Positions 27,548-36,503 are shown, counted from the stretch's first letter. The stretch: 64,000 nt of DNA from Nostoc sp. LEGE 06077 (GCF_015207705.1 NZ_JADEWI010000002.1:206894-270893), one strand, 5' to 3'. Program-made: numbers and translations. The notes: generated by a model not told the origin, from the sequence alone.

Positions 27548-27591
27548 AGCAAAAGGCGGTTTGTAATTAATGCAAACCGCCTTTTGCTTTT
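27548..27591 (+). terminator. Strong Rho-independent terminator of chaB
   Basis: Perfect 16-bp arms (27548-27563 and 27573-27588, core AAAGGCGGTTTG / CAAACCGCC) with a 9-base loop and a T-run. The A-run before the stem may let it work on both strands. Confidence 0.8.
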
Positions 27592-27690
27592 AAATATTTG
27601 GAAAAAATTATCATATTTTGAGTCAATAGAGGGAAATAAATCATTACACTGAGAGGTAGATGCCCTGCTGGGATTGACCATCCTATACAA

Positions 27691-28893
27691 ATGATGACTA
27701 AACAAACTAACAGAATTTTAATCCTGGGTGGAGGCTTTGGTGGCCTCTACACTGCGTTGCGCTTAAGCCAGTTACCTTGGGAATCTCAGCAAAAACCCGA
27801 AATTGTACTGGTAGATCAAAGCGATCGCTTTCTATTTTCCCCCTTACTCTACGAATTGCTTACAGGTGAACTGCAAACTTGGGAAATTGCGCCTCCCTTC
27901 GCCGAACTCCTCCAAGGCACAGGTGTACGCTTTTACCAAGCAGTAGTATCAGAAATTGATCCCGACCAACAACGGGTAAAATTACAAGACGGGCCAGAAA
28001 TTGCCTACGATCGCTTAGTGCTGGCTTTAGGCGGCGAAACACCACTAGATATGGTTCCTGGTGCTGCATCTTACGCCCTACCTTTCCGCACTATCAATGA
28101 TGCTTACCGCCTGGAACAACAACTGCAAATTTTGCAAGAATCCGATGCTGATAAAATTCGGATAGCGATCGTTGGCGCTGGTTACAGTGGCGTGGAACTC
28201 GCTTGTAAATTAGCCGACAGGCTAGGCGAAAAAGGACGTTTGCGGTTAATTGAAATCAGTGACCAAATTTTACGCACTTCCCCAGAGTTTAACCGCGAAA
28301 CTGCCAAAAAAGCTTTAGATGCACGGGGTGTATTTATTGATTTAGAAACCAAAGTTGAATCAATTGGTGCAGATACCATTTCCCTAGAATACAAAAATCA
28401 GATTGATACAATTCCTGTAGATTTAGTCCTTTGGACTGTAGGTACACAAGTAGTACCTGTAGTGAGAAACTTACCTTTCAAGCAAAACCAGCGTCATCAA
28501 ATTACTACCACACCTACCCTACAAGTTATTGACCACCCAGAAATTTTTGCCTTGGGAGATTTAGCCGACTGTCGTGATGTAGAAGATCAACAAATTCCCG
28601 CCACAGCCCAAGCAGCATTTCAACAAGCTGATTATACAGCGTGGAATATCTGGGCTTCTTTGAGCGATCGCCCATTGTTACCCTTCCACTATCAGAAACT
28701 AGGGGAAATGATGGCACTCGGTGTAGACAATGCCACTTTGACTGGTTTAGGAGTCAAACTCGACGGTTCTTTAGGATATGTGGCGCGTCGTTTAGCCTAT
28801 CTGTATCGGATGCCGACTTTAGAACATCAACTCAAAGTTGGTTTTAATTGGCTCGTCCGTCCTATTATAGAGACAATTTCTCAGTCAATCTAA
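27691..28893 (+). CDS. Type II NAD(P)H dehydrogenase (NDH-2)
   Basis: Flavoprotein that passes electrons from NAD(P)H to quinone without pumping protons. FAD-binding 'ILILGGGFGGLYTALRL' lies at the N-terminus. A second Rossmann site is 'IAIVGAGYSGVELACKL'. FAD-contact 'PEIFALGDLAD' precedes the C-terminal 'YRMPTLEHQLKVGFNWL' membrane-attaching region. 400 residues. ATG 27691 or 27694 are both possible. It belongs with the cyanobacterial NdbA/B/C group; which one cannot be told. Confidence 0.85.
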   Translation: MMTKQTNRILILGGGFGGLYTALRLSQLPWESQQKPEIVLVDQSDRFLFSPLLYELLTGELQTWEIAPPFAELLQGTGVRFYQAVVSEIDPDQQRVKLQDGPEIAYDRLVLALGGETPLDMVPGAASYALPFRTINDAYRLEQQLQILQESDADKIRIAIVGAGYSGVELACKLADRLGEKGRLRLIEISDQILRTSPEFNRETAKKALDARGVFIDLETKVESIGADTISLEYKNQIDTIPVDLVLWTVGTQVVPVVRNLPFKQNQRHQITTTPTLQVIDHPEIFALGDLADCRDVEDQQIPATAQAAFQQADYTAWNIWASLSDRPLLPFHYQKLGEMMALGVDNATLTGLGVKLDGSLGYVARRLAYLYRMPTLEHQLKVGFNWLVRPIIETISQSI

Positions 28894-28970
28894 ATCTCAT
28901 ACTATTTTGGATGGGGAGTTGTTTTGAGTGTTTGGGTTCTATCAATCCATCTGTGCCTTACCTGGTTCAC

Positions 28971-29083
28971 ACTAGTACAGTGCGGCGGAAATAAACAGAC
29001 CATCTGGAATGGCTAAAAAGCTTGTGTTATCACTGTTCTTTCTTTTTCCTTTTGACTTTTTACTTTTGCCTTGTTGTACTAGT
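28971..29083. repeat. MITE-like repeat with ACTAGTACA ends
   Basis: Nine-bp inverted ends ACTAGTACA (28971-28979) and TGTACTAGT (29075-29083) bracket 95 bases. They include 'GGCGGAAATAAAC', familiar from Nostoc intergenic repeats, and a pyrimidine run 'TTTTTACTTTTGCC' that is the reverse complement of the repeat seen inside lnt. No coding potential. Confidence 0.5.
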
Positions 29084-29118
29084 ATCACGTTCAAAATACA
29101 TTAATTACAAACAGTTTG

Positions 29119-29769
29119 ATGGAACGACCGAAAGTTATTTTTCTGGATGCAGTCGGCACAATATTCGGCGTAAAAGGCAGTGTGGGCGAAGTATATAGTC
29201 AGATAGCCAAAGAATTTGGTGTAGAAGTTTCTGCTGCCAGATTAAATCAAGCATTTGTCCAAAGTTTTAAAGCCGCACCACCGCCGATATTCTTAGATGC
29301 CGAACCAGCAGATATACCTCAACGAGAATTCGATTGGTGGCGGATAATTGCCCTCAATACCTTTGAGGCGGCTGGTTTTCTCCAGCAATTTTCTGACTTT
29401 TCGGCTTTTTTTAGCGAACTTTACATTCACTTTGGTACGGCTGAACCTTGGTTTATCTATGCTGATGTTTTGCCTTCGCTGGTGAACTGGCGGCATTTGG
29501 GTATTGAATTAGGAATTATCTCTAACTTTGATTCTCGAATTTATTCAGTGTTGCAAAGTTTAGGTATTAGTGATTACTTCACTTCGGTGACAATTTCTAC
29601 TCAAGCACGCGCTGCTAAACCTGATACCCAAATTTTTGCTGTTGCGTTAGAAAAACACGATTGTTTGCCAGAGGCAGCATGGCATATTGGTGATAGCATT
29701 ATCGAAGATTATCAAGGGGCGAAAGCTGCGGGAATGCGGGGGATTTGGATAAATCGGGATAAAAAATAG
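29119..29769 (+). CDS. HAD-superfamily hydrolase
   Basis: 217-residue class phosphatase-like protein. Motif I is 'FLDAVGTIFG', where the second Asp usually present is replaced (DxV). Motif II is 'IISNFDSR', motif III is Lys in 'RAAKPDTQIF', and motif IV is 'HIGDSIIEDYQGAKAAGM'. The DxV arrangement is typical of the HDHD3-like subgroup. ATG 29119 is taken rather than the in-frame TTG 29116. Substrate unknown. The interrupted xisH starts 1 bp downstream, suggesting cotranscription. Confidence 0.8.
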   Translation: MERPKVIFLDAVGTIFGVKGSVGEVYSQIAKEFGVEVSAARLNQAFVQSFKAAPPPIFLDAEPADIPQREFDWWRIIALNTFEAAGFLQQFSDFSAFFSELYIHFGTAEPWFIYADVLPSLVNWRHLGIELGIISNFDSRIYSVLQSLGISDYFTSVTISTQARAAKPDTQIFAVALEKHDCLPEAAWHIGDSIIEDYQGAKAAGMRGIWINRDKK

Positions 29770-29770
29770 A

Positions 29771-30190
29771 ATGTCTGCTAGAGACAAATTTCATAACGCT
29801 GTCAAACAAGGCTTAGAAAAAGAAGGATGGGTAATTACTCATGACCCATTACGAATTGAATATGGTGGGGAGGATAAAATTTCGATAGATTTAGGAGCAG
29901 AGCAACTTCTAGGAGCAGAAAAGGCTGAACAAAAAATAGCTGTAGAAGTTAAAAGTTTTCTCAGCGATTCAGCTATTTTTGATTTTCATCTAGCTTTGGG
30001 TCAATTTTTGAATTACCGTCTAGTTTTAGAAGAAACTGAACCATAACGTCTTCTTTATTTAGCTGTTCCTAGTGAAGCTTATGACTCCTTTTTTTATCGG
30101 GATTTACCCAAGGCTTCTATAAAAAAATATGAAATTAAATTAATAATTTATGACTCACGTAATGAGGTACTATTCAAATGGATAAATTAA
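29771..30190 (+). pseudogene. xisH: xisH with an in-frame premature stop
   Basis: The frame starts 'MSARDKFHNAVKQGLEKEGW'. The nuclease-like segments are intact ('DKISIDLGAEQLL' then 'IAVEVKSF', a D...E-x-K arrangement, and 'ALGQFLNYR'). Codon 92 is TAA (30044-30046). The frame continues without further stops as 'RLLYLAVPSEAYDSFFYRDL' to a natural stop at 30188-30190, giving the usual ~138-residue size. One base change (for example from GAA or CAA) explains it. The end overlaps the xisI start by 13 bp, as in intact xisHI pairs. It is either a recent pseudogene or a shortened protein. XisH and XisI are named from fdxN-element excision in Anabaena; no such element is seen here. Confidence 0.85.
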
Positions 30191-30513
30191 CAAAATATCG
30201 CCAATATATTCAGCAGTTATTAACAGAAGAATCTCAAGGAAAAACTTTAGGAGGAGATATTGAATCAGAAACAGTCTTTGATTTAGTTAATGATCGTTAC
30301 TTATTAATTGACTTAGGATGGAATGAACATCGGCGGATTTATAACTGTGTGCTGCATTTAGAAATTAGAGAAGAGAAAATTTGGATTCAACGCAATCAAA
30401 CAGACACACTTATTGCCGATACATTAATAGCCAAGGGCGTTGCAAAAGATGATATTGTTTTGGGGCTGCAACCTCCATATATTAGAGAATATAGTAGATT
30501 TGGAGTTAGTTAA
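30178..30513 (+). CDS. xisI: XisI-family protein
   Basis: 111 residues of XisI type: 'MDKLTKYRQYIQQLL', 'FDLVNDRYLLIDLGW', 'RRIYNCVLHLEIREEKIWIQRNQTDTLIA', 'GVAKDDIVLGLQPP'. Full length and intact, in contrast to the upstream xisH, which it overlaps. XisI is needed together with XisH for programmed fdxN-element excision in Anabaena; the many genomic copies probably have other roles. Codon use is AT-rich like its partner. Confidence 0.88.
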   Translation: MDKLTKYRQYIQQLLTEESQGKTLGGDIESETVFDLVNDRYLLIDLGWNEHRRIYNCVLHLEIREEKIWIQRNQTDTLIADTLIAKGVAKDDIVLGLQPPYIREYSRFGVS

Positions 30514-30565
30514 TCTCCAAAAAAACAGGGATGTATGGGTTTTGCACATTAACGCCCTTATGGAA

Positions 30566-30600
30566 AAGTCAAAAGTCAGAGAATTTTTGACTTTTGACTT
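30566..30600. terminator. Convergent terminator with perfect 13-bp stem
   Basis: AAGTCAAAAGTCA (30566-30578) and its exact complement (30588-30600) with a 9-base loop lie between the stops of xisI (plus) and the Nudix gene (minus). It is made from the 'AAAGTC' intergenic repeat motif. Confidence 0.65.
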
Positions 30601-30640
30601 GATTCTACCGCTACACTTTTTTGCGTAAGTCCAAAAACAG

Positions 30641-31186
30641 CTACAAAAAAGGACGTGCTAAGAAAAAGCTGGCGATTGATTTAGCATCTACTGGTTCGCC
30701 TTGTAAAATTGCGGCTTCCAGTTCCTCTGGTGTCATAAGAACTGTTTCAATGTCTTCGTCTTCGTCTTGTTTTGGTGGTGTTTCTAGCTTTTCTAAATCT
30801 TGGGCGAGAAAAGCATAAATAATTTCGTCGGAATATCCAGGTGCTAGGAAAAACTCTCCCAGTTTGCGCCATTTTTGGGCGCTATAGCCTGTTTCTTCTT
30901 CAATTTCCCGCTTGACTGTTGCTTGCGGATCTTCATTGCGTTCTAAAGTTCCTGCGGGAAATTCTAAGATTCTGCCTTGAACGGCGAAGCGATATTGACG
31001 CACAAGTACCAGTTTTCCTTCATTGGTCACAGGTACAGCTAACGCCCCACCTGGGTGACGAATACATTCCCATTCGCCTTCCGATTTATTTGGTAAACGC
31101 AAGCGATTGACTTCAAAATCAAATTTGCGTCCTTTGTGAAATAGGCGTTGCTTTAATAACTGCGGTAATTCTCTACCTAATGGCAT
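30641..31186 (-). CDS. Nudix hydrolase, ADP-ribose pyrophosphatase-like
   Basis: 181 residues. A complete Nudix box GX5EX7REUXEEXGU lies at about 97-119 ('GTLERNEDP...REIEEETGY'), preceded by 'RQYRFAVQGRILEFPAG', the pattern of ADP-ribose pyrophosphatases. It hydrolyses nucleoside diphosphates linked to another moiety. The exact substrate is not proven. Monocistronic in appearance, followed downstream by the convergent terminator. Confidence 0.87.
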   Translation of the reverse strand: MPLGRELPQLLKQRLFHKGRKFDFEVNRLRLPNKSEGEWECIRHPGGALAVPVTNEGKLVLVRQYRFAVQGRILEFPAGTLERNEDPQATVKREIEEETGYSAQKWRKLGEFFLAPGYSDEIIYAFLAQDLEKLETPPKQDEDEDIETVLMTPEELEAAILQGEPVDAKSIASFFLARPFL

Positions 31187-31259
31187 AGTTATAGTTTTAT
31201 CTTTTCAAAATCAACGAACAAACACTGTTTGTCGTTTGTGGGATCAGAATTTTGCGTGT

Positions 31260-31847
31260 TTATTGGTAGTGACTTGAATTGCTCTTCAGTAAATGTACAT
31301 CAGAACAGTCTACATCTTTTACCAACTGTTTGATCGTGTATCCGGAAACTGGCTCAATCCAATCTGGGGCAATTTCGGCTAGGGGAACTAAAACAAAGGC
31401 TCGCTCACGCATTCGCGGATGGGGGATTTGCAGGGTTGGTGTGTCGAGAATTACTTGATCGTACAACAACAAGTCTAAATCAAGCGATCGCGGCCCCCAC
31501 CTTTCTTGGCGCACTCGTCCAAACTGCTGTTCTGTGGCTAATAAGGTTTCTAGTAATAACTGTGGTGTCATGTCTACTTGCATGATGACACAGCCATTAA
31601 TGTAATCCGGCTGTGGCGGCCCTACTGCTTTGGTTATATACCAACTGGATGTTGCTTCTAATTGCATTGTTGGGATAACGCTTAACTGGGCGATCGCTGC
31701 GGCTAAAATTTTCGCAGATTCACCAAGATTACTCCCAAGTGCTACAGCTATCCTCACCCACTGCGAATAGCTAAGAGATTCTTGCCTACTATCATGAGGA
31801 TGATTGATTATATTTTGCTCCCCATTGAGACCGGATAGTTTTAACAA
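31260..31847 (-). CDS. folK: 2-amino-4-hydroxy-6-hydroxymethyldihydropteridine diphosphokinase
   Basis: Folate-pathway enzyme that pyrophosphorylates 6-hydroxymethyl-dihydropterin with ATP. 'IAVALGSNLGES' opens the fold, and 'RWGPRSLDLDLLLYD' with 'PHPRMRERAFVLVPLAEI' form the ATP and pterin site. The first 30 residues are a polar extension not typical of FolK, so the true start may be GTG near the 'VRIAVALG' codons. It lies 73 bp from the Nudix gene, on the same strand. Confidence 0.9.
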   Translation of the reverse strand: MLKLSGLNGEQNIINHPHDSRQESLSYSQWVRIAVALGSNLGESAKILAAAIAQLSVIPTMQLEATSSWYITKAVGPPQPDYINGCVIMQVDMTPQLLLETLLATEQQFGRVRQERWGPRSLDLDLLLYDQVILDTPTLQIPHPRMRERAFVLVPLAEIAPDWIEPVSGYTIKQLVKDVDCSDVHLLKSNSSHYQ

Positions 31848-32118
31848 TTTTTCTTTGAAGAATTAAATAAAAATAACGACTGAATCTTGACAAAAATCAA
31901 GTATTAATTATGAGAATAATATTTTATGTAGCAATGAATTCAGTTAATTATTTATAGGATAATATACTAACACGAACGTAGTTAATTAACCCCGCAAAAG
32001 TCCTTTGGGCGGTTAATCTACGATGAATTAGAACAAGGAACTAACGTGGGGAATCTCACCTCCTGGTTCAAGCAACAACCAACAAAGTTTGAGTGACTCT
32101 GACAAGGAGGAACCGCGA

Positions 32119-34491
32119 TTGTCGCCTGGAAATCAATATAAAAATGAGGAATCCACCACCGATAGCTTACCCCCAACCAAGGTGGGAAAGGTGAGGCAAC
32201 TATTTGGTCAGATGGGTAATGTTTCATCGGGAATAGTTACCAGATTTACCAGTAGGGAAAAGCCGTTTTATCGTCGTTTCTGGTTTTGGGCAATACTCAC
32301 TGTCGGTAGTGGTGTAGTGGCCGCGAAATACGTTATTGTCTCGATAGATAAAACTTTGCCAGATAAAGCAGAACTGCAAGCTTTTGTCCGTGAGCAAACA
32401 TTAACAATCAAAGCCGCTAATGGTAATATCCTCCAGCAACAAGGAGAAGCTACCAGAGAACAACTCAAAATTGAACAAATTCCTGATAAGTTAAAAAAAG
32501 CCTTTATCGCCTCAGAAGATAGAAGATTTACCGAACACAACGGTGTTGATCCCCAAGGTATTGCTAGAGCAGGTTTAAATAACTTGCGATCGCAAAATGT
32601 GGTCGAAGGTGGTAGCACTATCACCCAACAATTAGCCCGAATTCTGTTCTTAAAACAAGAAAAGACAATCTGGCGCAAACTCAAAGAAGTCCGTCTCGCC
32701 CAGAAAATTGAGCAAGAATTTACTAAAGACCAAATTTTAGAACGTTATTTAAATTTGGTGTATTTAGGCTCAGGAGCTTATGGTGTAGGTGATGCAGCTT
32801 GGGTTTATTTCAGTAAACCAGTAGACCAACTGACCTTAGCCGAAGCAGCCACAATAGCTGGTTTGGCTCCCGCTCCAAGTTTGTATTCTCCCGAACAAAA
32901 TCCCGTCGCCGCTAAACAACGGCGCAATTTAGTATTACAACGGATGCGGGAAGATGGGATTATTACCGCCGCCGAAAGTCAAGCCGCTGCTCAAGAACCA
33001 TTAATTGTCCAAAGTAGCCAGCCCAAACGGCTCCAAGTAGAGTCTCCCTACTTTACTAGTTACGTTCAGCAAGAGTTACCCAAGTATGTTTCCCCTGATG
33101 TACTGGCGGTTGGTGGTTTAACAGTCGAAACCAGCTTAGACCCAAAATGGCAAACAGCAGCCGAAGCCGCAGTGACGAAAGTATTACGTAATCAAGGGCG
33201 TTGGGAAAACTTTAAGCAAGCCGCTTTAGTGGCTATAGACCCCCGCAGTGGGGAAATTAAAGCAATGGTGGGGGGTAAAGACTTTGGCAAAAACCAATTT
33301 AACCGCGTCACCCAAGCCAAACGTCAGCCAGGCTCGACATTTAAAGGATTTGTCTACGCAACAGCGATCGCTACAGGCAAAAGCCCTTACGATACCTATT
33401 TAGATGCGCCCTTTATTGTCGATGGCTACGAACCAAAAAACTATAGCGAAAAATTCCGGGGCTTGATGAATATGCGAGATGCCCTCACTCGCTCTGTGAA
33501 TATAGTTGCGTTGAAAGTATTGCTAGATGTGGGATTTGCCCCGACGATCAAACTAGCCCATGATATGGGGATTAAGTCGGAACTCAAACCCAATTATTCT
33601 TTAGCCCTTGGCTCCAACGAAGTCAACCTTTTAGAATTAACCAGCGCCTACGGCAGTTTTGCCACCCAGGGATTACACGTAGAGCCGCATGGTATTCGGC
33701 GCATCCTCAACCGCCAAGGTCAAGTTATCTGGTCAGTCGATTTTAAATCACAACGAGCGCTAGATGCTGATAGTGCGGCAATTATGACTTGGATGCTGCG
33801 TAACGTTGTCGCCGAAGGGACTGGTGCAGCAGCCCAACTAGATAATCGACCTGTAGCAGGCAAGACCGGAACCTCCGATGAAGCTAGGGATTTGTGGTTT
33901 ATTGGTTACATTCCCCAAGCTGTAGCAGGAGTTTGGCTAGGTAATGATGACAACCGCGCTACCTATGGGAGTAGTAGCAGTGCAGCCTACACCTGGCATG
34001 AATTTATGGCCAAAGCCATAGAGGGAATGCCTGTCGAAAAATTCCCGGAAAGACCAAAGTTAGACGGTCGCAAAGGCACAATTAAAGCTCAACCCATCAA
34101 ACCGAAGAAAATCCTCAACAGTTCTAGCGACGATAATGATGAGGTAAATTCCAGCGATGGCGATGATAGCGGCTCATCTAGAAGACGGCGGAGATACCAA
34201 GAGCAAGATGATAATGCTGACACGCCAAGAAGACGCAGACGCAGTTACCAACAGCAAGAGAATAATACGGAAACACCCAAAAGACGGCGGCGCTTCCGCA
34301 CTGTAGAAAATGATTCCAGTGCCTCAGCCACAGAACCATCCCGTTCTCGCAGAAGATCCAGACAAGTGGAATCAGAATCTCCCACACCTCAAAGGTCTCG
34401 GCGGTCTTCACCGTCAACTAGTAATAGTTCGGGTTCAGCATCAACATCAAGTTGGCGCGATAGACTGAGACCAGGGTCATCCTCACAATAG
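32119..34491 (+). CDS. Class A penicillin-binding protein (PBP1A-like)
   Basis: Bifunctional peptidoglycan synthase. After one membrane helix ('FWAILTVGSGVVAAKYVI') come the GT51 glycosyltransferase ('AFIASEDRRFTEHNGVD', 'GGSTITQQLAR') and the transpeptidase. Transpeptidase motifs are 'RQPGSTFKGF' (SxxK), 'TRSVNIVALK' (SxN) and 'AGKTGTSDE' (KTG). The last ~110 residues are a low-complexity Arg/Asp/Ser tail with about three units of RRRRR-x-Y/F-Q-type repeats. I chose TTG 32119 because AAGGAGG lies 8 bp upstream. The same frame is open from TTG 32089, which has no ribosome site. The fibrillin-like gene follows 10 bp downstream. Confidence 0.85.
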   Translation: MSPGNQYKNEESTTDSLPPTKVGKVRQLFGQMGNVSSGIVTRFTSREKPFYRRFWFWAILTVGSGVVAAKYVIVSIDKTLPDKAELQAFVREQTLTIKAANGNILQQQGEATREQLKIEQIPDKLKKAFIASEDRRFTEHNGVDPQGIARAGLNNLRSQNVVEGGSTITQQLARILFLKQEKTIWRKLKEVRLAQKIEQEFTKDQILERYLNLVYLGSGAYGVGDAAWVYFSKPVDQLTLAEAATIAGLAPAPSLYSPEQNPVAAKQRRNLVLQRMREDGIITAAESQAAAQEPLIVQSSQPKRLQVESPYFTSYVQQELPKYVSPDVLAVGGLTVETSLDPKWQTAAEAAVTKVLRNQGRWENFKQAALVAIDPRSGEIKAMVGGKDFGKNQFNRVTQAKRQPGSTFKGFVYATAIATGKSPYDTYLDAPFIVDGYEPKNYSEKFRGLMNMRDALTRSVNIVALKVLLDVGFAPTIKLAHDMGIKSELKPNYSLALGSNEVNLLELTSAYGSFATQGLHVEPHGIRRILNRQGQVIWSVDFKSQRALDADSAAIMTWMLRNVVAEGTGAAAQLDNRPVAGKTGTSDEARDLWFIGYIPQAVAGVWLGNDDNRATYGSSSSAAYTWHEFMAKAIEGMPVEKFPERPKLDGRKGTIKAQPIKPKKILNSSSDDNDEVNSSDGDDSGSSRRRRRYQEQDDNADTPRRRRRSYQQQENNTETPKRRRRFRTVENDSSASATEPSRSRRRSRQVESESPTPQRSRRSSPSTSNSSGSASTSSWRDRLRPGSSSQ

Positions 34492-34501
34492 TTAACTTGC
34501 C

Positions 34502-35098
34502 ATGACTGCTGAGTTACCATCACTTGCTACATCTGAGTTTGTCGCCACGTTAAAACAAGCGGGCAAAAATAGCGATCGCCCATCAGCTAAAGTAATAGTT
34601 GATGCTCTGTTACAAGCTGAAAAAACCACCAAACAGCAACGAATTAGCTATAACTTTGATTCTCTTGTTGGTACATGGCGGCTGTGCTTTGCCACCGGAA
34701 CACGTAAAGTGAGACAGCGCGGCGGCATAATTTTGGGTAAAGGCTTTTATTGGCCTAAATTTACGCCAACTTATATTTCCTTTAGTCAAGCAACATCAGC
34801 CAAAGCAGAAATTAGCAATCAGGTGAAACTAGGGTCTGTGTTTCTTAAACTCACAGGCCCAGCCAAATATTTAGGCAAAAAAAATCTCTTGGCCTTTGAT
34901 TTTACCCACATCCAAATTAGTGTTTTTGGTCGTGTTATTTACAATAAACCTTTAGGCAGAAATAAATCACAAACAAAAGATTTTGACAACGAACCCATAG
35001 CTAAATTGCCATTCTTTGCTTTCTTTTTAATTACAGAAGATTTTATCGCCGCCCGTGGCCGGGGAGGCGGACTAGCACTGTGGTTTCGAGAGAGATAA
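34502..35098 (+). CDS. PAP/fibrillin-like (plastid lipid-associated) protein
   Basis: 198 residues. 'FDSLVGTWRLCFATGTRKVRQ' resembles the 'L.G.W.L.Y.T' start of the fibrillin fold, and 'FFLITEDFIAARGRGGGLALW' the end. Fibrillins in cyanobacteria associate with thylakoid lipids. The match is by pattern only. It begins 10 bp after the PBP gene and so may be cotranscribed. No signal peptide is seen. Confidence 0.5.
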   Translation: MTAELPSLATSEFVATLKQAGKNSDRPSAKVIVDALLQAEKTTKQQRISYNFDSLVGTWRLCFATGTRKVRQRGGIILGKGFYWPKFTPTYISFSQATSAKAEISNQVKLGSVFLKLTGPAKYLGKKNLLAFDFTHIQISVFGRVIYNKPLGRNKSQTKDFDNEPIAKLPFFAFFLITEDFIAARGRGGGLALWFRER

Positions 35099-35113
35099 TC
35101 TGGGCTAAATCAA

Positions 35114-35455
35114 CTATCTATCCCAACTATTATTACGATACTTTTTGTAACGTCCATAATTATTTCCCCGGTCACGGCGGGAATTTTCCTGCCGTCCATA
35201 ACCTTGATTTCGGTTAAAGTTACCACGTCGCTGATAAGGTGACTGACGACGATTTATCCGCCCTCGGCTATTTTGTTGACGATTAGTTTGATTAATTATT
35301 TGGATAATTGTATTGTTATCCCCATTAATCGCCGCCGTTTGGTTTGCTCCTTGATTACTGTTAACCTCGGCTAACGTAGGCGAAGCAACCAGCCCAAAAG
35401 TTGCAACTGCTGTTAAAAGACTAAAAATAAATTTTTTCTTGCTCATCTTCGCCAT
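35114..35455 (-). CDS. Secreted Arg/Asn-rich small protein (family member 1)
   Basis: 113 residues. Signal peptide 'FIFSLLTAVATFGLVASPTLAE' with a cleavage site near residue 29. The mature part starts 'NQGANQTAAINGDNNTIIQ', then becomes Arg/Asn/Tyr-rich ('RINRRQSPYQRRGNFNRNQ'). It shares the pattern N-Q-x-A-A-I-x-G followed by I/Q/N residues and an Arg tail with the protein at 36643. Function unknown; short Gln/Asn motifs recall beta-solenoid surface proteins such as curli, which is only a comparison. An alternative start at Met4 (35446) is possible. Confidence 0.65.
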   Translation of the reverse strand: MAKMSKKKFIFSLLTAVATFGLVASPTLAEVNSNQGANQTAAINGDNNTIIQIINQTNRQQNSRGRINRRQSPYQRRGNFNRNQGYGRQENSRRDRGNNYGRYKKYRNNSWDR

Positions 35456-35629
35456 ACTTTAAATCAACTTATTGAATAACCACCAATATCTAAAATTTTG
35501 TGGGGCTTGTACCCTTTTAATTACGAATTCGTAATTATTGAGCCATCAGATTTATCTTTATTAAGCCAAAATCTCACATCCCAAATTGTTTAACGGGTTC
35601 AAGCCTGCACCTAAATAAACTGATAGATT

Positions 35630-36034
35630 TCAGCGGCGGAAATTACGAGGTCTAGTTAAAGATGGGTCATAGGCTGGGTTGTAAACATCCACTTTCACCC
35701 CAACAGGAACCTTAATAGTCGGCCCATTTATCCCTGTACCGTTACCTCTACCACCATTGATGCGTTGTCTGCTGGTACGTTGTTGGTTTGCTCGTCCACT
35801 ACCTGTATAAACTTGGGTACCAACTTGTGTAATTGCGTTTCCTGAGCATCGGCCTTGATTTTGCAAATCCACATTATTGCTCTGTCGAGAAGGCTGTCTA
35901 GAGCCACGAACAGCCACTTGCACAGAAACGTCGGTCATCACACACTGTGCAACCGCAGAATCACTAAAAGCAGGTGATATCGCTAATAAAGTACTGCTCG
36001 ATAACCATCCAAGTAATAAAATTTTGGATCTCAT
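35630..36034 (-). CDS. Secreted Arg-rich small protein (family member 2)
   Basis: 134 residues. ATG 36034 is chosen because AGGAGG lies 5 bp upstream; a longer frame from 36076 lacks one. Signal peptide 'LLLGWLSSSTLLAISPAFS' is followed by a mature part with two cysteines ('AQCVMTDVSVQV', 'QGRCSGNAITQVG'), the motif 'RANQQRTSRQRINGGRG' shared in style with member 4, and the tail 'VDVYNPAYDPSLTRPRNF'. Function unknown. Confidence 0.68.
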   Translation of the reverse strand: MRSKILLLGWLSSSTLLAISPAFSDSAVAQCVMTDVSVQVAVRGSRQPSRQSNNVDLQNQGRCSGNAITQVGTQVYTGSGRANQQRTSRQRINGGRGNGTGINGPTIKVPVGVKVDVYNPAYDPSLTRPRNFRR

Positions 36035-36066
36035 ACTTACCTCCTGGTCAATATCAACGGTAATTA

Positions 36067-36402
36067 CTATCGACACACAGTTGTAGAAGTCGTGCTTTGA
36101 GCAACGCTGCTTCTACCTGAGTAACTTGTTTGATGCTTAGTGTAGCTAGAAGTGTAGCGACGACAGGGTGCTTGCCGATAATATCGCCGCAGACGACGAC
36201 GGGAATAAGAATCTGATGGAGTATAGTAACTATCTGTTGGTTGATCCCTGTCTTCTTCAGAAGTTATTCTCACCCCATTATCGGAATCAACTATTGTTGT
36301 ACCGTCATCTGTACGGATTTCAATTCTGGATGCGCTGGCTGCACTTGGCAAAACCATGAGCGCTAATAAAATCGCTAAGGGTAAAGACTTTTTCGCTATC
36401 AT
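36067..36402 (-). CDS. Secreted Arg/Ser/Tyr-rich small protein (family member 3)
   Basis: 111 residues. ATG 36402 is taken because GGAG lies about 10 bp upstream; the frame from 36453 adds an unsuitable N-terminus. Signal peptide 'LPLAILLALMVLPSAASA' is followed by 'IEIRTDDGTTIVDSDNGVRI' and a Tyr/Arg/Ser region ('YSRRRLRRYYRQAPCRRY'). Less similar to members 1, 2 and 4 in its core, so family membership rests on location, size and Arg-rich tail. It ends 32 bp before member 2 begins. Confidence 0.6.
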   Translation of the reverse strand: MIAKKSLPLAILLALMVLPSAASASRIEIRTDDGTTIVDSDNGVRITSEEDRDQPTDSYYTPSDSYSRRRLRRYYRQAPCRRYTSSYTKHQTSYSGRSSVAQSTTSTTVCR

Positions 36403-36503
36403 GATAAAGTTTCTCCATTTATGGAGGCAAAAAGCTTTTTGATGCTGAATCAATTCAAAAAGCCCAACAATTTTAAACTTGATTAACTCAATAATTAGCT
36501 TAT

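Noticed and set aside
29771..30513. fdxN excision element
   Set aside because: xisH/xisI-type genes alone do not mark the element; no xisF recombinase, fdxN or nif genes are in the window.
30440..30818. Two small plus-strand frames between xisI and the Nudix gene
   Set aside because: They overlap real genes or the terminator at 30566-30600 and have no coding character.
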